Source of the DNA: an uncultured Polaribacter sp.
GTDB taxonomy: Bacteria; Bacteroidota; Bacteroidia; Flavobacteriales; Flavobacteriaceae
Assembly: GCA_905480405.1 (NCBI GenBank)
Contig: CAJQQH010000127.1
Span: forward strand, 1 to 37,810
DNA: 37,810 bases
Direction of reading: 5' to 3'
Each line of letters opens with the position of its first letter. The first letter of the stretch is position 1. Positions 1 to 8,031 of the stretch are shown here, in pieces. The notes below the pieces were generated by a model, which made no database searches, was not told the origin of the DNA, and worked only from the letters and a program-made list of their open reading frames with translations. The position numbers and the translations under genes are program-made.

Positions 1-21
1 TAAATAAACAAAAGACATACA

Positions 22-39
22 ATACCTACTATTAGGTAT
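22..39 (-). terminator. weak hairpin after the LuxR-type gene
   Basis: A perfect 7-bp stem (ATACCTA / TAGGTAT, loop CTAT) lies 5 bases past the stop codon of the minus-strand gene at 44-448. The following minus-strand sequence is T-rich but interrupted, so this is only a plausible intrinsic terminator. Confidence 0.4.
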
Positions 40-43
40 ATTT

Positions 44-448
44 CTATTTATCCAATAAATTAAAAGCCTTTGCGTATTGGTACCAATCAAAAAGAGATTT
101 TAGATCGAGTTTTTGTTTTATTTTTTTTCTATGACAACCAACAGTTGTTGCTTCAATAAAAAGTAACTTCCCTATTTCTTTAGAAGAATAACCATTAACA
201 ACTAGATTAAAAACTTCTACTTCTTTATTGGTTAAGGAGTTGAATTTTCCACTATTACTTTTTTTGAATTCCTTTTCTAATAAAAGATTTTGGGAAAATT
301 TAGCTAACTCAGATAAGTCTTCTAAACCTAAATTATAAAAACGTAAAAAATCTTCAATTAGGTTTATTGGAATTTCGGTATCCTTAATTTGATACTTATT
401 CTCAACGGATATTGGCTTAGTGTAATCATATAATTTTTTAACCCCCAT
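44..448 (-). CDS. orphan LuxR-type HTH transcriptional regulator
   Basis: A 134-residue cytoplasmic protein, probably DNA-binding. The C-terminal half (about 69-130) is a LuxR/GerE helix-turn-helix: LTNKEVEVFNLVVNGYSSKE gives the first helices and TVGCHRKKIKQKLDL the recognition helix. The first 65 residues carry no receiver Asp and no ligand domain I recognise, so it is not an ordinary response regulator. It is divergent from the histidine kinase/response regulator pair starting at 530, with 81 bp between, which suggests a shared control region. TAATTTTG on the minus strand at 471-478 fits a Bacteroidota -7 promoter element. The family is fairly certain; target and signal are unknown. Confidence 0.75.
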   Translation of the reverse strand: MGVKKLYDYTKPISVENKYQIKDTEIPINLIEDFLRFYNLGLEDLSELAKFSQNLLLEKEFKKSNSGKFNSLTNKEVEVFNLVVNGYSSKEIGKLLFIEATTVGCHRKKIKQKLDLKSLFDWYQYAKAFNLLDK

Positions 449-470
449 AACTTTTGTTCTTTTTCAATAA

Positions 471-478
471 CAAAATTA
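471..478 (-). promoter_or_regulatory. candidate -7 promoter element (TAATTTTG)
   Basis: Matches the Bacteroidota -7 consensus TAnnTTTG, 22 bases upstream of the ATG of the LuxR-type gene. I could not identify a convincing -33 element. Confidence 0.4.
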
Positions 479-529
479 ATTTGAACTCATAAAAAAAAAC
501 CATACTTTAGTATAGTCTTACAATTATCT

Positions 530-2347
530 ATGCAAAAACTACTACTTTTTATTATTTGTCTGTTTATTTTTTCTTGTAATACATTTAATGAAGACAAAAC
601 AGATGAGTTTCAAAAAGAAATTACTTTTCTTAATACTAAAAGTGATTCTCTAACAATTAAAGACATACTCTTACTTTATAAAAAAGGAGATTTTTCTATA
701 CCTATAGGAACAAACGTTTTTCATAATCTTGAAAACTTAGAAAATACTTGGTTACACTTTAATACTAAAAACATAAATGAAGATCATTTTTTAAGTATTT
801 GGAGTACTTACCTAAAAACAAGTCAAATTTATATTGCAGACAAAGATTCTTTAGTAACTTTAGAAAATCATCAAAGATACCTTCCTTTAAACAAAAGGAA
901 CACACATTATAGATTGCCTACTTGGAAGATTGAGAAAAAACATTCGAATACCGATATTTTTATCAAATTAAATGATAGTGATAGATATACTACTAGTTTA
1001 AAGTTTCTCTTTTTAAATCAAAACGATTTTTTAAAACTATCACAAACTGATAGCTATTTTACAATGGCAATTATTATTTTTTTAGTAATTCTTGCTTTAA
1101 TTATTATAATTTTATTTGCAACACAAAAAAGAAATGTAATGCTTTGGTATGCAGGTTATATTTTCTTTGTTATAACAGATTATATGGTTTTTAAAGGGAT
1201 TTGGGACAATGAAATACTGTTTTCAAATGCATTTTTATTTGAAAACCTAAAATCTATTGCACAAGCTTCATGTGTTTTTTTTGCTTCCATGTTTTTCTCA
1301 AAATTTTATCCGTTTGATAAAAAAACTAAAATCTATGCTCAACTATTTAAGATAATTGCAATCACATCTTTATTTGTTATACTTGTTTTTGCCTTTAATT
1401 TTTTTATAAACAATCCTGTTTTTGAATTATACTGGTTGTGGATTATTCTTAGAGTTTGTGTGTTATTTATAATTATTACACATTTAGTTTTAATCATAAA
1501 AAAAGTTTTACCTACTTATTTAGGAATCGCTTTTTTACTATCAACAGTTTTCTCTTTAATTCATTTTAACATGGAACCCTCTGTAAATGTGGGATTACAA
1601 GGAGCTGTAATTATAGAAAACTTCTTTTATATGGTTACCGTACTGGAAACTGTGTTGGTTACTTTTTATATTATAAACGAAATCGTAAAAGAAAAAATGC
1701 TGGCAGTTAAATTACGTCAAGAAAATTTAGAATTACGTAACAATTTTCAGAACACATTATTAAAAAGTCAACATCAAGAACGAAACAAACTGGTTGGTAA
1801 CGTACACGATACTTTTGGCGGGTATTTAGAAGCATTAAAATTACGTTTGCTCCAAAAGAATGAAAATACTCCAGAAAAAGTACAAGAAATCTTAGATGCA
1901 TTTTACAAAGATTATAGATATCTACTAAACAGTTTATATGCTCCAAAAGTAAACTCTGAAAACTTTGTGGAAAATTTAATTGATTTTTGTGAAAAATTAA
2001 ATAACCTTTCAGAGAGTAAAATAAGTCATCAGTTTATATTAGAAAACAGCGAATTATCACAAGAGAAATGTCTGCATTTATACAGAATTATATCTGAACT
2101 TGTTACCAATGCAATTAAACACGCAAAAGCTTCAGAAATAAAAATTGATATTAAACAAAATAACCTTAACGAAATTATTTTACAAGTAAAAGATAACGGA
2201 ATTGGCTTTGAAACTGACAGTATAAAACAAAAAGGTTTTGGTTTAAATAGCATAAAACAAAGAGTAGAACAAATAGGCGCAGCAATAAATATTGATTCAA
2301 ATAGTTTAGGAACAAATATTAAAATAACAATTCTAAAAAATGAGTAA
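530..2347 (+). CDS. 7TM-DISM sensor histidine kinase
   Basis: A 605-residue membrane sensor kinase, partner of the overlapping response regulator. It begins with a signal-like hydrophobic stretch ending FIFSC (possible lipobox). An extracellular region of about 150 residues resembles the 7TMR-DISM extracellular domain, and several membrane segments (about 175-395) resemble the 7TM-DISM module. A coiled-coil linker leads to a HisKA_3-type dimerisation helix, QERNKLVGNVHDTFGG, with the phosphoacceptor His at residue 426. The HATPase domain shows the N-box ELVTNAIKHAK (Asn about 527), the G1 box DNGIGFE and the G2 box KGFGLNSI. It overlaps the next gene by 8 bp, implying translational coupling. 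The ligand is not predictable; 7TM-DISM proteins are thought to bind small extracellular ligands such as carbohydrates. Confidence 0.85.
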   Translation: MQKLLLFIICLFIFSCNTFNEDKTDEFQKEITFLNTKSDSLTIKDILLLYKKGDFSIPIGTNVFHNLENLENTWLHFNTKNINEDHFLSIWSTYLKTSQIYIADKDSLVTLENHQRYLPLNKRNTHYRLPTWKIEKKHSNTDIFIKLNDSDRYTTSLKFLFLNQNDFLKLSQTDSYFTMAIIIFLVILALIIIILFATQKRNVMLWYAGYIFFVITDYMVFKGIWDNEILFSNAFLFENLKSIAQASCVFFASMFFSKFYPFDKKTKIYAQLFKIIAITSLFVILVFAFNFFINNPVFELYWLWIILRVCVLFIIITHLVLIIKKVLPTYLGIAFLLSTVFSLIHFNMEPSVNVGLQGAVIIENFFYMVTVLETVLVTFYIINEIVKEKMLAVKLRQENLELRNNFQNTLLKSQHQERNKLVGNVHDTFGGYLEALKLRLLQKNENTPEKVQEILDAFYKDYRYLLNSLYAPKVNSENFVENLIDFCEKLNNLSESKISHQFILENSELSQEKCLHLYRIISELVTNAIKHAKASEIKIDIKQNNLNEIILQVKDNGIGFETDSIKQKGFGLNSIKQRVEQIGAAINIDSNSLGTNIKITILKNE

Positions 2348-2966
2348 AAACCCAATAAGAGTAGTTATTGCAGATGATAACCGTTTCTTTTGTGATGCTC
2401 TAAAAGACAGCTTAAATAATCACAAAGAACTGAATGTAATCAACACATTTACGACATTAAATGAGCTGATAAATTTCACAAATCTTCATAATTTAGATGT
2501 GCTCGTTTTGGATGTGAATTTTAACGGGGAAAGTTCATTAGATTTTATAAATAAAATTAGAATTAAAGAATCTAATTTCAAAATTATTGCATTGACCACA
2601 ATGAATAATAATTTTATTAAACAAAAAGCATATTTAAATGGTATAGACTTTTTTATAGGAAAAGATACCGATTTAGCTAATTTTAAGGATGAAATTATCA
2701 ATTGTTTTTATAGTAATTTAACAGCTATAGAAATAAAATCTAAAAAAATTAAAATAGGAAATTACATTTTTACTAAAAGAAAACTAGAAATTATTCAGGC
2801 ATTATATATTCATTCGGATAAAAAAGAAAAAGAACTTTCTACCATATTAAATATTACAGAAAGTTCTTTAAAATCTCACAAAAGAGAGCTCTTTGAAATT
2901 ACAAATACAAAAAGTACACCTGAACTTATTAAGTTTGGAATTCAAAATGGATTAATAGTAGCTTAA
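2340..2966 (+). CDS. response regulator, receiver plus divergent LuxR-like HTH
   Basis: A 208-residue regulator. The receiver domain (about 5-120) has the acidic pair D12-D13, phosphoacceptor D58 (VLVLDVNFNG), Thr86/87 and Lys108 (FIGKD). The C-terminal domain (145-208) is a divergent LuxR-type HTH: KELSTILNITESSLKSHKRE keeps the turn and recognition helix, but the usual LT-x-RE start is lost. Its start codon lies inside the 3' end of the kinase gene, so the two form a two-component pair. Its TAA overlaps the TAA of the convergent bcp gene by two bases. Confidence 0.85.
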   Translation: MSKNPIRVVIADDNRFFCDALKDSLNNHKELNVINTFTTLNELINFTNLHNLDVLVLDVNFNGESSLDFINKIRIKESNFKIIALTTMNNNFIKQKAYLNGIDFFIGKDTDLANFKDEIINCFYSNLTAIEIKSKKIKIGNYIFTKRKLEIIQALYIHSDKKEKELSTILNITESSLKSHKRELFEITNTKSTPELIKFGIQNGLIVA

Positions 2967-3415
2967 CCAATAATTTGAGCAGCATGTGCCTTGGTTTTTA
3001 CTTTTAAAATAATATCTTCAATAATTCCTTCTTCATCAATAACAAAAGTAGTTCTATGAATTCCATCATATTCTCTACCCATAAATTTCTTTGGTCCCCA
3101 AACATTAAATGCTTCAATAACTATTTTCTCTTCGTCAGCTAATAATGGAAAAGGTAATTCGTGCTTATTAATCCAATTTTGTTGTCTTTTTGCAGAATCT
3201 GCACTTACACCCAAAACATCATATCCTTTTGCTAAAAAAGATTGATAATTATCCCGTAAATCACATGCTTCATTAGTACAACCAGGTGTACTTGCTTTTG
3301 GGTAAAAAAATAGTACAAGTTTTTTACCCGTATAATCAGTTAATTTAATGGTATTACCTGCATTATCTTTTGCTTCAAACTGTGGAGCCTTATCTCCTAT
3401 TTTAAGTGATGTCAT
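2963..3415 (-). CDS. bcp: thioredoxin-dependent peroxiredoxin, Bcp/PrxQ type
   Basis: A 150-residue cytoplasmic peroxidase reducing H2O2 and organic hydroperoxides with thioredoxin. The active site ASTPGCTNEACDLRDNY carries the peroxidatic Cys46 and a resolving Cys51, the CX4C spacing of atypical 2-Cys Bcp proteins. Thr43 and Pro44 complete the catalytic pocket. Length is normal for the family. Its stop codon overlaps that of the upstream response regulator, tail to tail, with no room for a terminator between them. It is divergent from the nth gene, and a TATCTTTG -7 element on the minus strand at 3433-3440 probably drives it. Confidence 0.93.
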   Translation of the reverse strand: MTSLKIGDKAPQFEAKDNAGNTIKLTDYTGKKLVLFFYPKASTPGCTNEACDLRDNYQSFLAKGYDVLGVSADSAKRQQNWINKHELPFPLLADEEKIVIEAFNVWGPKKFMGREYDGIHRTTFVIDEEGIIEDIILKVKTKAHAAQIIG

Positions 3416-3432
3416 TTTTTTTATTTAAGTAA

Positions 3433-3440
3433 CAAAGATA
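3433..3440 (-). promoter_or_regulatory. candidate -7 promoter element for bcp (TATCTTTG)
   Basis: Exact match to TAnnTTTG on the minus strand, 17 bases before the bcp ATG. It sits in a run of TTTG-containing short repeats. Confidence 0.45.
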
Positions 3441-3489
3441 CAAAGGAACAAAGTATTTATTAAAGCTAAAATAAATAAGCTTTCAAATA

Positions 3490-3497
3490 TAACTTTG
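3490..3497 (+). promoter_or_regulatory. candidate -7 promoter element for nth (TAACTTTG)
   Basis: Exact match to TAnnTTTG, 36 bases upstream of the nth ATG and overlapping the first of two 13-bp repeats (AACTTTGTAACTT) at 3491-3503 and 3515-3527. Confidence 0.45.
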
Positions 3498-3533
3498 TAA
3501 CTTGCAGGCTTTGAAACTTTGTAACTTAAAAAA

Positions 3534-4190
3534 ATGACCAAACAAGAAAAAGTACAATTTGTAATAGACACACTAGAAGAAAAGTACCCAGAAATCCCTA
3601 TTCCTTTAGATCATAAAGATCCTTACACATTGTTAGTTGCTGTTTTATTATCTGCACAATGTACAGATGTTCGTGTAAATAAAATTACACCTTTACTATT
3701 CGCTAAAGCGGATAATCCTTTTGACATGGTTAAAATGTCTATAGAAGAAATAAAAACTATTATTAGACCTTGTGGATTATCGCCAATGAAATCTAAAGGT
3801 ATTTATGGTTTATCAAAAATATTAATTGAAAAATATAATGGAGAAGTACCACAGAGTTTTGAAGGTTTAGAAGAATTACCTGCTGTAGGTCATAAAACAG
3901 CGAGTGTTGTAATGAGTCAAGCTTTTGGGGTTCCTGCTTTTCCTGTAGATACACATATTCATAGACTTATGTGGCGTTGGAATTTAACAAATGGAAAAAA
4001 TGTAACTCAGACTGAAAAAGATGCAAAACGTTTATTTCCAAGAGAATTATGGAACGACTTGCATTTACAAATTATTTGGTATGGACGTGAATATTCACCT
4101 GCAAGAGGTTGGAATTTAGATAAAGACATTATTACAAAAACTATAGGTAGAAAAACCGTTTTAAATGAATATTATAAAAGCTATAAATAA
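3534..4190 (+). CDS. nth: endonuclease III (DNA glycosylase/AP lyase), cluster-less
   Basis: A 218-residue base-excision repair enzyme that removes oxidised pyrimidines and cleaves abasic sites. The helix-hairpin-helix reads LEELPAVGHKTASVVM with catalytic Lys121, followed by catalytic Asp139 in FPVDTHIHRLMWRW; both positions match the E. coli enzyme (K120, D138). The usual C-terminal [4Fe-4S] ligand set (C-X6-C-X2-C-X5-C) is absent: the only cysteines are 43 and 80, and the tail from WYGREYSPARGW onward has none. The length is normal, so the motif was replaced rather than truncated. A hairpin terminator follows. Confidence 0.9.
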   Translation: MTKQEKVQFVIDTLEEKYPEIPIPLDHKDPYTLLVAVLLSAQCTDVRVNKITPLLFAKADNPFDMVKMSIEEIKTIIRPCGLSPMKSKGIYGLSKILIEKYNGEVPQSFEGLEELPAVGHKTASVVMSQAFGVPAFPVDTHIHRLMWRWNLTNGKNVTQTEKDAKRLFPRELWNDLHLQIIWYGREYSPARGWNLDKDIITKTIGRKTVLNEYYKSYK

Positions 4191-4201
4191 ATTATAAAAA
4201 A

Positions 4202-4225
4202 AAGCCTCAACGTTAGTTGAAGCTT
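4202..4225. terminator. bidirectional terminator between nth and the small gene
   Basis: The stem AAGCCTCAAC / GTTGAAGCTT has one mismatch and a GTTA loop. It is followed by TTTTT on the plus strand and by a run of eight T on the minus strand, so it can end both nth and the convergent sigma-factor transcript. Confidence 0.8.
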
Positions 4226-4234
4226 TTTCCTCTC

Positions 4235-4378
4235 TTAATTCAAATTCAATTCAATGAAATCTTTTGATTTGGTTTTTACAATAGTTAACGACTTGGAAAA
4301 ATTAATCAAAAATTGAACTGTTTCTTGTTTAGGTTGCATCTGAAAATCAGAAGACTTTTTAAAGTAAATTTGCATCAT
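4235..4378 (-). CDS. small 47-aa protein downstream of the sigma factor
   Basis: An ORF of 47 residues (starts MMQIYFKKSSDFQMQPKQET, ends KDFIELNLN). It lies 57 bases downstream of the ECF sigma-factor gene on the same strand and just before a good terminator, so it fits as the last gene of that operon. It is basic (many Lys), has no signal peptide or membrane segment, and the core FLINFSKSLTIVKTKSKDF looks like a folded mini-domain. I recall similar short proteins in flavobacterial genomes but cannot confirm that here. The start could be Met1 or Met2. Function unknown; a sigma-factor-associated role is only suggested by position. Confidence 0.6.
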   Translation of the reverse strand: MMQIYFKKSSDFQMQPKQETVQFLINFSKSLTIVKTKSKDFIELNLN

Positions 4379-4435
4379 ATAGTTAATTTAATAAGCTGGT
4401 TATAAAATGTTAACGATACTAATTTACATTTATTG

Positions 4436-5023
4436 TTAGTTCACTAAAATAATTTTATGTTTCTCTATTAACTTACGCATATTAATTAATGCATAACGCA
4501 TTCTACCTAAAGCTGTATTTATACTAACACCTGTATTTTCGCTAATTTCTTTAAAACTCATATCTTTATACATACGCATTACCAAGACCTCTTTCTGCTC
4601 TTCTGGCAATTCTTTTACAAGCTCTCTAACATCGGCATAAATCTGTTCTTGTATTAATTGTTTTTCTGCGTTAAGACTTCCATCACCTAAAACAGAAAAA
4701 ATATCAAACTCGTCTGTATTTTTAAAAGATGGCATTCTATTTGTTTTTCTAAAATGATCTATAACCAAATTATGAGCAATTCTCATAACCCAAGGTAAAA
4801 ACTTACCCTCTTCGTTATAATTTCCTTTTTTTAAAGTTCTTATTACTTTAATAAAAGTATCCTGAAAAACATCTTCTGTAATATCTCTATCTTGTACTTT
4901 ACTGTATATAAAACTAAACAATCTTTGTTGATGTCTTTTTATTAAAACCCCTAAAGCTGCTTCTTTACCCTGTATATAGTTACTTACTAAAGTACTGTCT
5001 GAAATTATTTTTTTTTGCACCAT
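4436..5023 (-). CDS. ECF-type RNA polymerase sigma factor
   Basis: A 195-residue sigma-70 family protein. Region 2 (about 25-95) includes DITEDVFQDTFIKVIRTL and FLPWVMRIAHNLVIDHFRK for -10 recognition and core binding. Region 4 (about 130-190) includes LPEEQKEVLVMRMYKDMSFK and the HTH VSINTALGRMRYALINMRK, typical of a Bacteroidota ECF group. No anti-sigma gene is adjacent; the only linked gene is the 47-aa ORF downstream. A 13-bp inverted repeat touches the start codon (5024-5088) and may control translation. The exact ECF subgroup and regulon cannot be assigned from this window. Confidence 0.88.
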   Translation of the reverse strand: MVQKKIISDSTLVSNYIQGKEAALGVLIKRHQQRLFSFIYSKVQDRDITEDVFQDTFIKVIRTLKKGNYNEEGKFLPWVMRIAHNLVIDHFRKTNRMPSFKNTDEFDIFSVLGDGSLNAEKQLIQEQIYADVRELVKELPEEQKEVLVMRMYKDMSFKEISENTGVSINTALGRMRYALINMRKLIEKHKIILVN

Positions 5024-5088
5024 AATTACTTTTAAAGAACTAGATGTTCTTCTTATTTATTAAAAATATTAATAATTTAAAAGTAATT
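5024..5088 (-). promoter_or_regulatory. nested inverted repeats in the sigma-factor leader
   Basis: A perfect 13-bp inverted repeat, AATTACTTTTAAA (5024-5036) and TTTAAAAGTAATT (5076-5088), spans the leader and ends directly against the ATG at 5023. Inside it a second hairpin, AAGAAC / GTTCTT with loop TAGAT (5035-5051), overlaps the proximal arm by two bases, so the two folds partly compete. Possible translational switch or protein-binding site. Confidence 0.45.
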
Positions 5089-5235
5089 TTAACCTATATG
5101 CGTCTAATTTTGTGATTATTAAGTAATCAAATATAGAATTTATTTTTAAAATAACAAATTATTTAACAAAATCAATCTCAAACTTTTTTTACATCGATTA
5201 AATTAGTGGTATTTTTATCACTTATATTTTTAAAA

Positions 5236-8028
5236 ATGAAAACTGATATTTCTACTGTAAATCCGAAAGAAAACATCATCATAAAAGGTGCTAAACTGCA
5301 CAATTTAAAAAATATTGATGTTGTAATACCTAGAAATAAATTAGTAGTAATTACTGGTCTTTCTGGTTCTGGTAAATCTTCTTTAGCTTTTGATACTTTG
5401 TATGCAGAAGGCCAAAGACGTTATGTAGAAAGCTTAAGTTCTTATGCTCGTCAGTTTTTGGGTAAATTACACAAACCAAAAGTAGATTATATAAAAGGTA
5501 TTGCACCAGCAATTGCTATTGAGCAAAAGGTAAACTCTACAAATCCACGTTCTACTGTAGGAACTAGTACAGAAATTTACGATTATATTAAATTACTGTA
5601 TGCTAGGATTGGTAAAACCTACTCTCCTATTTCTGGTAAAGAAGTAAAAAAAGATACTGTTTCTGATGTTGTTAAATTTGTAAAAGAATTTAATGATAAA
5701 ACAAAATTATTATTACTTGCACCAATTGTTATTGATGAAAATCGTGATTTAAAAACACTTTTACAAGTATTAGAACAACAAGGTTATGCACGATTAAAAT
5801 GGAATGATAAAGTATATAGAATTGGAGCTTTTCCTCTAGAAGATTTTAAAAACGAACCTTTATTTTTAGTAGTTGATAGAATTGTAACCAAAAATGATGA
5901 AGATTTTTACAATCGTTTAGCAGATGCTGTACAAACTGCATTTTTTGAAGGAAAAGGAATTTGTTTTATAGAAAACCTAGAAGACAATAAAGTTGCTGAA
6001 TTTAGTAATAAATTCGATTTAGATGGAATGTCTTTTTTAGAACCAAATACTCATTTATTTAGTTTTAATAATCCATATGGAGCTTGTCCAACTTGCGAAG
6101 GTTATGGAAATGTAATTGGTATTGATGAAGATCTAGTAATTCCAAATACAGGCTTATCTATTATGGAAGATTGTATTTTTCCGTTTAAAACACCTTCTTA
6201 TATACATTATAAAGAAGAGTTAATTTCGGTAGCATACCAATTTAACATTCCTATTCACAAACCTTGGTTTAAACTTACAGAAATACAAAAAGAACTTGTT
6301 TGGGAAGGAAATAAATCTTTTAATGGAATACATCATTTCTTTACTGTTTTAGAAGAAAAAAGCTATAAAATTCAGAATAGAGTAATGCTTTCTCGTTATA
6401 GAGGTAAAACAAAATGTACTTCATGTAACGGAAAACGTTTAAGACACGAAACTAATTTTGTAAAGATAAATGAGAAAACTATTTCTGATTTAGTAACCTT
6501 ACCTTTAGATGAGTTAGCTGTATTTTTCAAAAAATTAAAACTAGACAAATACCAAGAAAAAATTGGAAAACGTTTATTAACAGAAATAAATAATCGCTTA
6601 CAATTTCTTACAAATGTTGGTTTATCTTACTTAACAATTAACAGAACATCTAACACACTTTCTGGTGGCGAAAGTCAGAGAATAAACTTAGCAACTTCAT
6701 TAGGTAGTTCTTTAGTTGGCTCTATGTATATTTTAGATGAACCTAGTATTGGTTTGCATCCAAAAGATACAGAGCGCTTAATTGGTGTTTTAAAAGATCT
6801 ACGAGATTTAGGAAACACGGTTGTGGTTGTAGAGCACGACGAAGATATTATGAAAGAAGCAGATTACATCATAGATATTGGCCCAGAAGCTGGTACTTTT
6901 GGTGGCCATGTAGTTGCTGAGGGTAATTTTAAAGAAATCTTAAAATCAGATTCATTAACTGCAAAATATTTAAATGAAGATCTAAAAATAGAAGTGCCTA
7001 CTAAACGTAGAACTTCTAAAAATAAAATTCAAATTATTGGTGCAAGAGAAAACAATTTAAAAAATGTAGATGTTACATTTCCACTTAATTGTTTATCTGT
7101 AATTACAGGAGTTTCTGGCTCTGGAAAAAGTACATTGGTAAAAAGTATTTTGTATCCAACAATGCAAAAAAAATTGATTGGTTATGGAGATAAAATCGGT
7201 CAACACACAGAGGTAAAAGGAGATTTTGGCACTTTAAAACATGTAGAATTTATAGATCAAAATCCTATTGGGCGTTCTTCTCGCTCAAATCCTGTTACGT
7301 ACATAAAAGCGTATGATGATATTAGAGCACTGTTTTCTAATCAGAAACTATCATCAATTAGAAACTACAAACCCAAACACTTTTCTTTTAATGTAGAAGG
7401 TGGTCGTTGTGAGGTTTGTAAAGGTGAAGGAGAGGTTACTATTGAAATGCAATTTATGGCAGATGTACATTTAGAATGCGATGTTTGTAACGGAAAACGC
7501 TTTAAAAAAGAAGTTTTAGAAGTAAAGTTTGATGACAAATCTATAGATGACATCTTAAACCTAACTATTGATGATGCTGTTGCTTTTTTCTCTGAAAATT
7601 TAGTTCCTAAAATAGCGAATAAACTAAAACCTTTACAAGATGTAGGTTTGGGTTATGTAAAGTTAGGACAATCTTCTTCTACGCTATCTGGTGGGGAGGC
7701 ACAACGTATAAAACTAGCTTCCTTTTTAGTAAAAGGAAACACAAAAGACAAAGCGTTGTTTATTTTTGATGAACCAACTACAGGCTTACATTTTCATGAT
7801 ATTCAAAAATTATTAGCATCATTTAATGCATTAATAGAAAAAGGACATTCTATTATTGTTATTGAACACAATATTGAGTTAATTAAATGTGCCGATTATA
7901 TAATTGACTTAGGTTTAGAAGGTGGTAAAAATGGTGGAGAACTTATTTTTGAAGGAACACCTGAAGAATTAGTACAAAACAAAAAATCTTATACTGCAAA
8001 GTATTTGACAGATAAATTGGTGTTTTAA
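5236..8028 (+). CDS. uvrA: excinuclease ABC subunit A
   Basis: The damage-recognition ATPase of nucleotide excision repair, acting as a dimer with UvrB. There are two ABC modules: Walker A GLSGSGKSSLAFDT near the N-terminus and GVSGSGKSTLV in the second half. Both signature motifs are present (TLSGGESQRI, TLSGGEAQRI), as are both Walker B motifs (ILDEPSIGLH, IFDEPTTGLH). Zinc-finger pairs are CPTCEGYG and CTSCNGKR, and CEVCKGEG and CDVCNGKR. I chose the ATG at 5236 (930 aa), because the longer reading starts at a GTG ten codons upstream and adds only hydrophobic residues not seen in UvrA. Full length with the UvrB-binding region, so UvrA1 rather than UvrA2. A decayed HNH gene begins right after its stop. 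Confidence 0.95.
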   Translation: MKTDISTVNPKENIIIKGAKLHNLKNIDVVIPRNKLVVITGLSGSGKSSLAFDTLYAEGQRRYVESLSSYARQFLGKLHKPKVDYIKGIAPAIAIEQKVNSTNPRSTVGTSTEIYDYIKLLYARIGKTYSPISGKEVKKDTVSDVVKFVKEFNDKTKLLLLAPIVIDENRDLKTLLQVLEQQGYARLKWNDKVYRIGAFPLEDFKNEPLFLVVDRIVTKNDEDFYNRLADAVQTAFFEGKGICFIENLEDNKVAEFSNKFDLDGMSFLEPNTHLFSFNNPYGACPTCEGYGNVIGIDEDLVIPNTGLSIMEDCIFPFKTPSYIHYKEELISVAYQFNIPIHKPWFKLTEIQKELVWEGNKSFNGIHHFFTVLEEKSYKIQNRVMLSRYRGKTKCTSCNGKRLRHETNFVKINEKTISDLVTLPLDELAVFFKKLKLDKYQEKIGKRLLTEINNRLQFLTNVGLSYLTINRTSNTLSGGESQRINLATSLGSSLVGSMYILDEPSIGLHPKDTERLIGVLKDLRDLGNTVVVVEHDEDIMKEADYIIDIGPEAGTFGGHVVAEGNFKEILKSDSLTAKYLNEDLKIEVPTKRRTSKNKIQIIGARENNLKNVDVTFPLNCLSVITGVSGSGKSTLVKSILYPTMQKKLIGYGDKIGQHTEVKGDFGTLKHVEFIDQNPIGRSSRSNPVTYIKAYDDIRALFSNQKLSSIRNYKPKHFSFNVEGGRCEVCKGEGEVTIEMQFMADVHLECDVCNGKRFKKEVLEVKFDDKSIDDILNLTIDDAVAFFSENLVPKIANKLKPLQDVGLGYVKLGQSSSTLSGGEAQRIKLASFLVKGNTKDKALFIFDEPTTGLHFHDIQKLLASFNALIEKGHSIIVIEHNIELIKCADYIIDLGLEGGKNGGELIFEGTPEELVQNKKSYTAKYLTDKLVF

Positions 8029-8031
8029 ATT

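Noticed and set aside
5206..5235. GTG start for uvrA, ten codons upstream
   Set aside because: The extra residues are hydrophobic and unlike UvrA N-termini; ATG 5236 gives the usual length.
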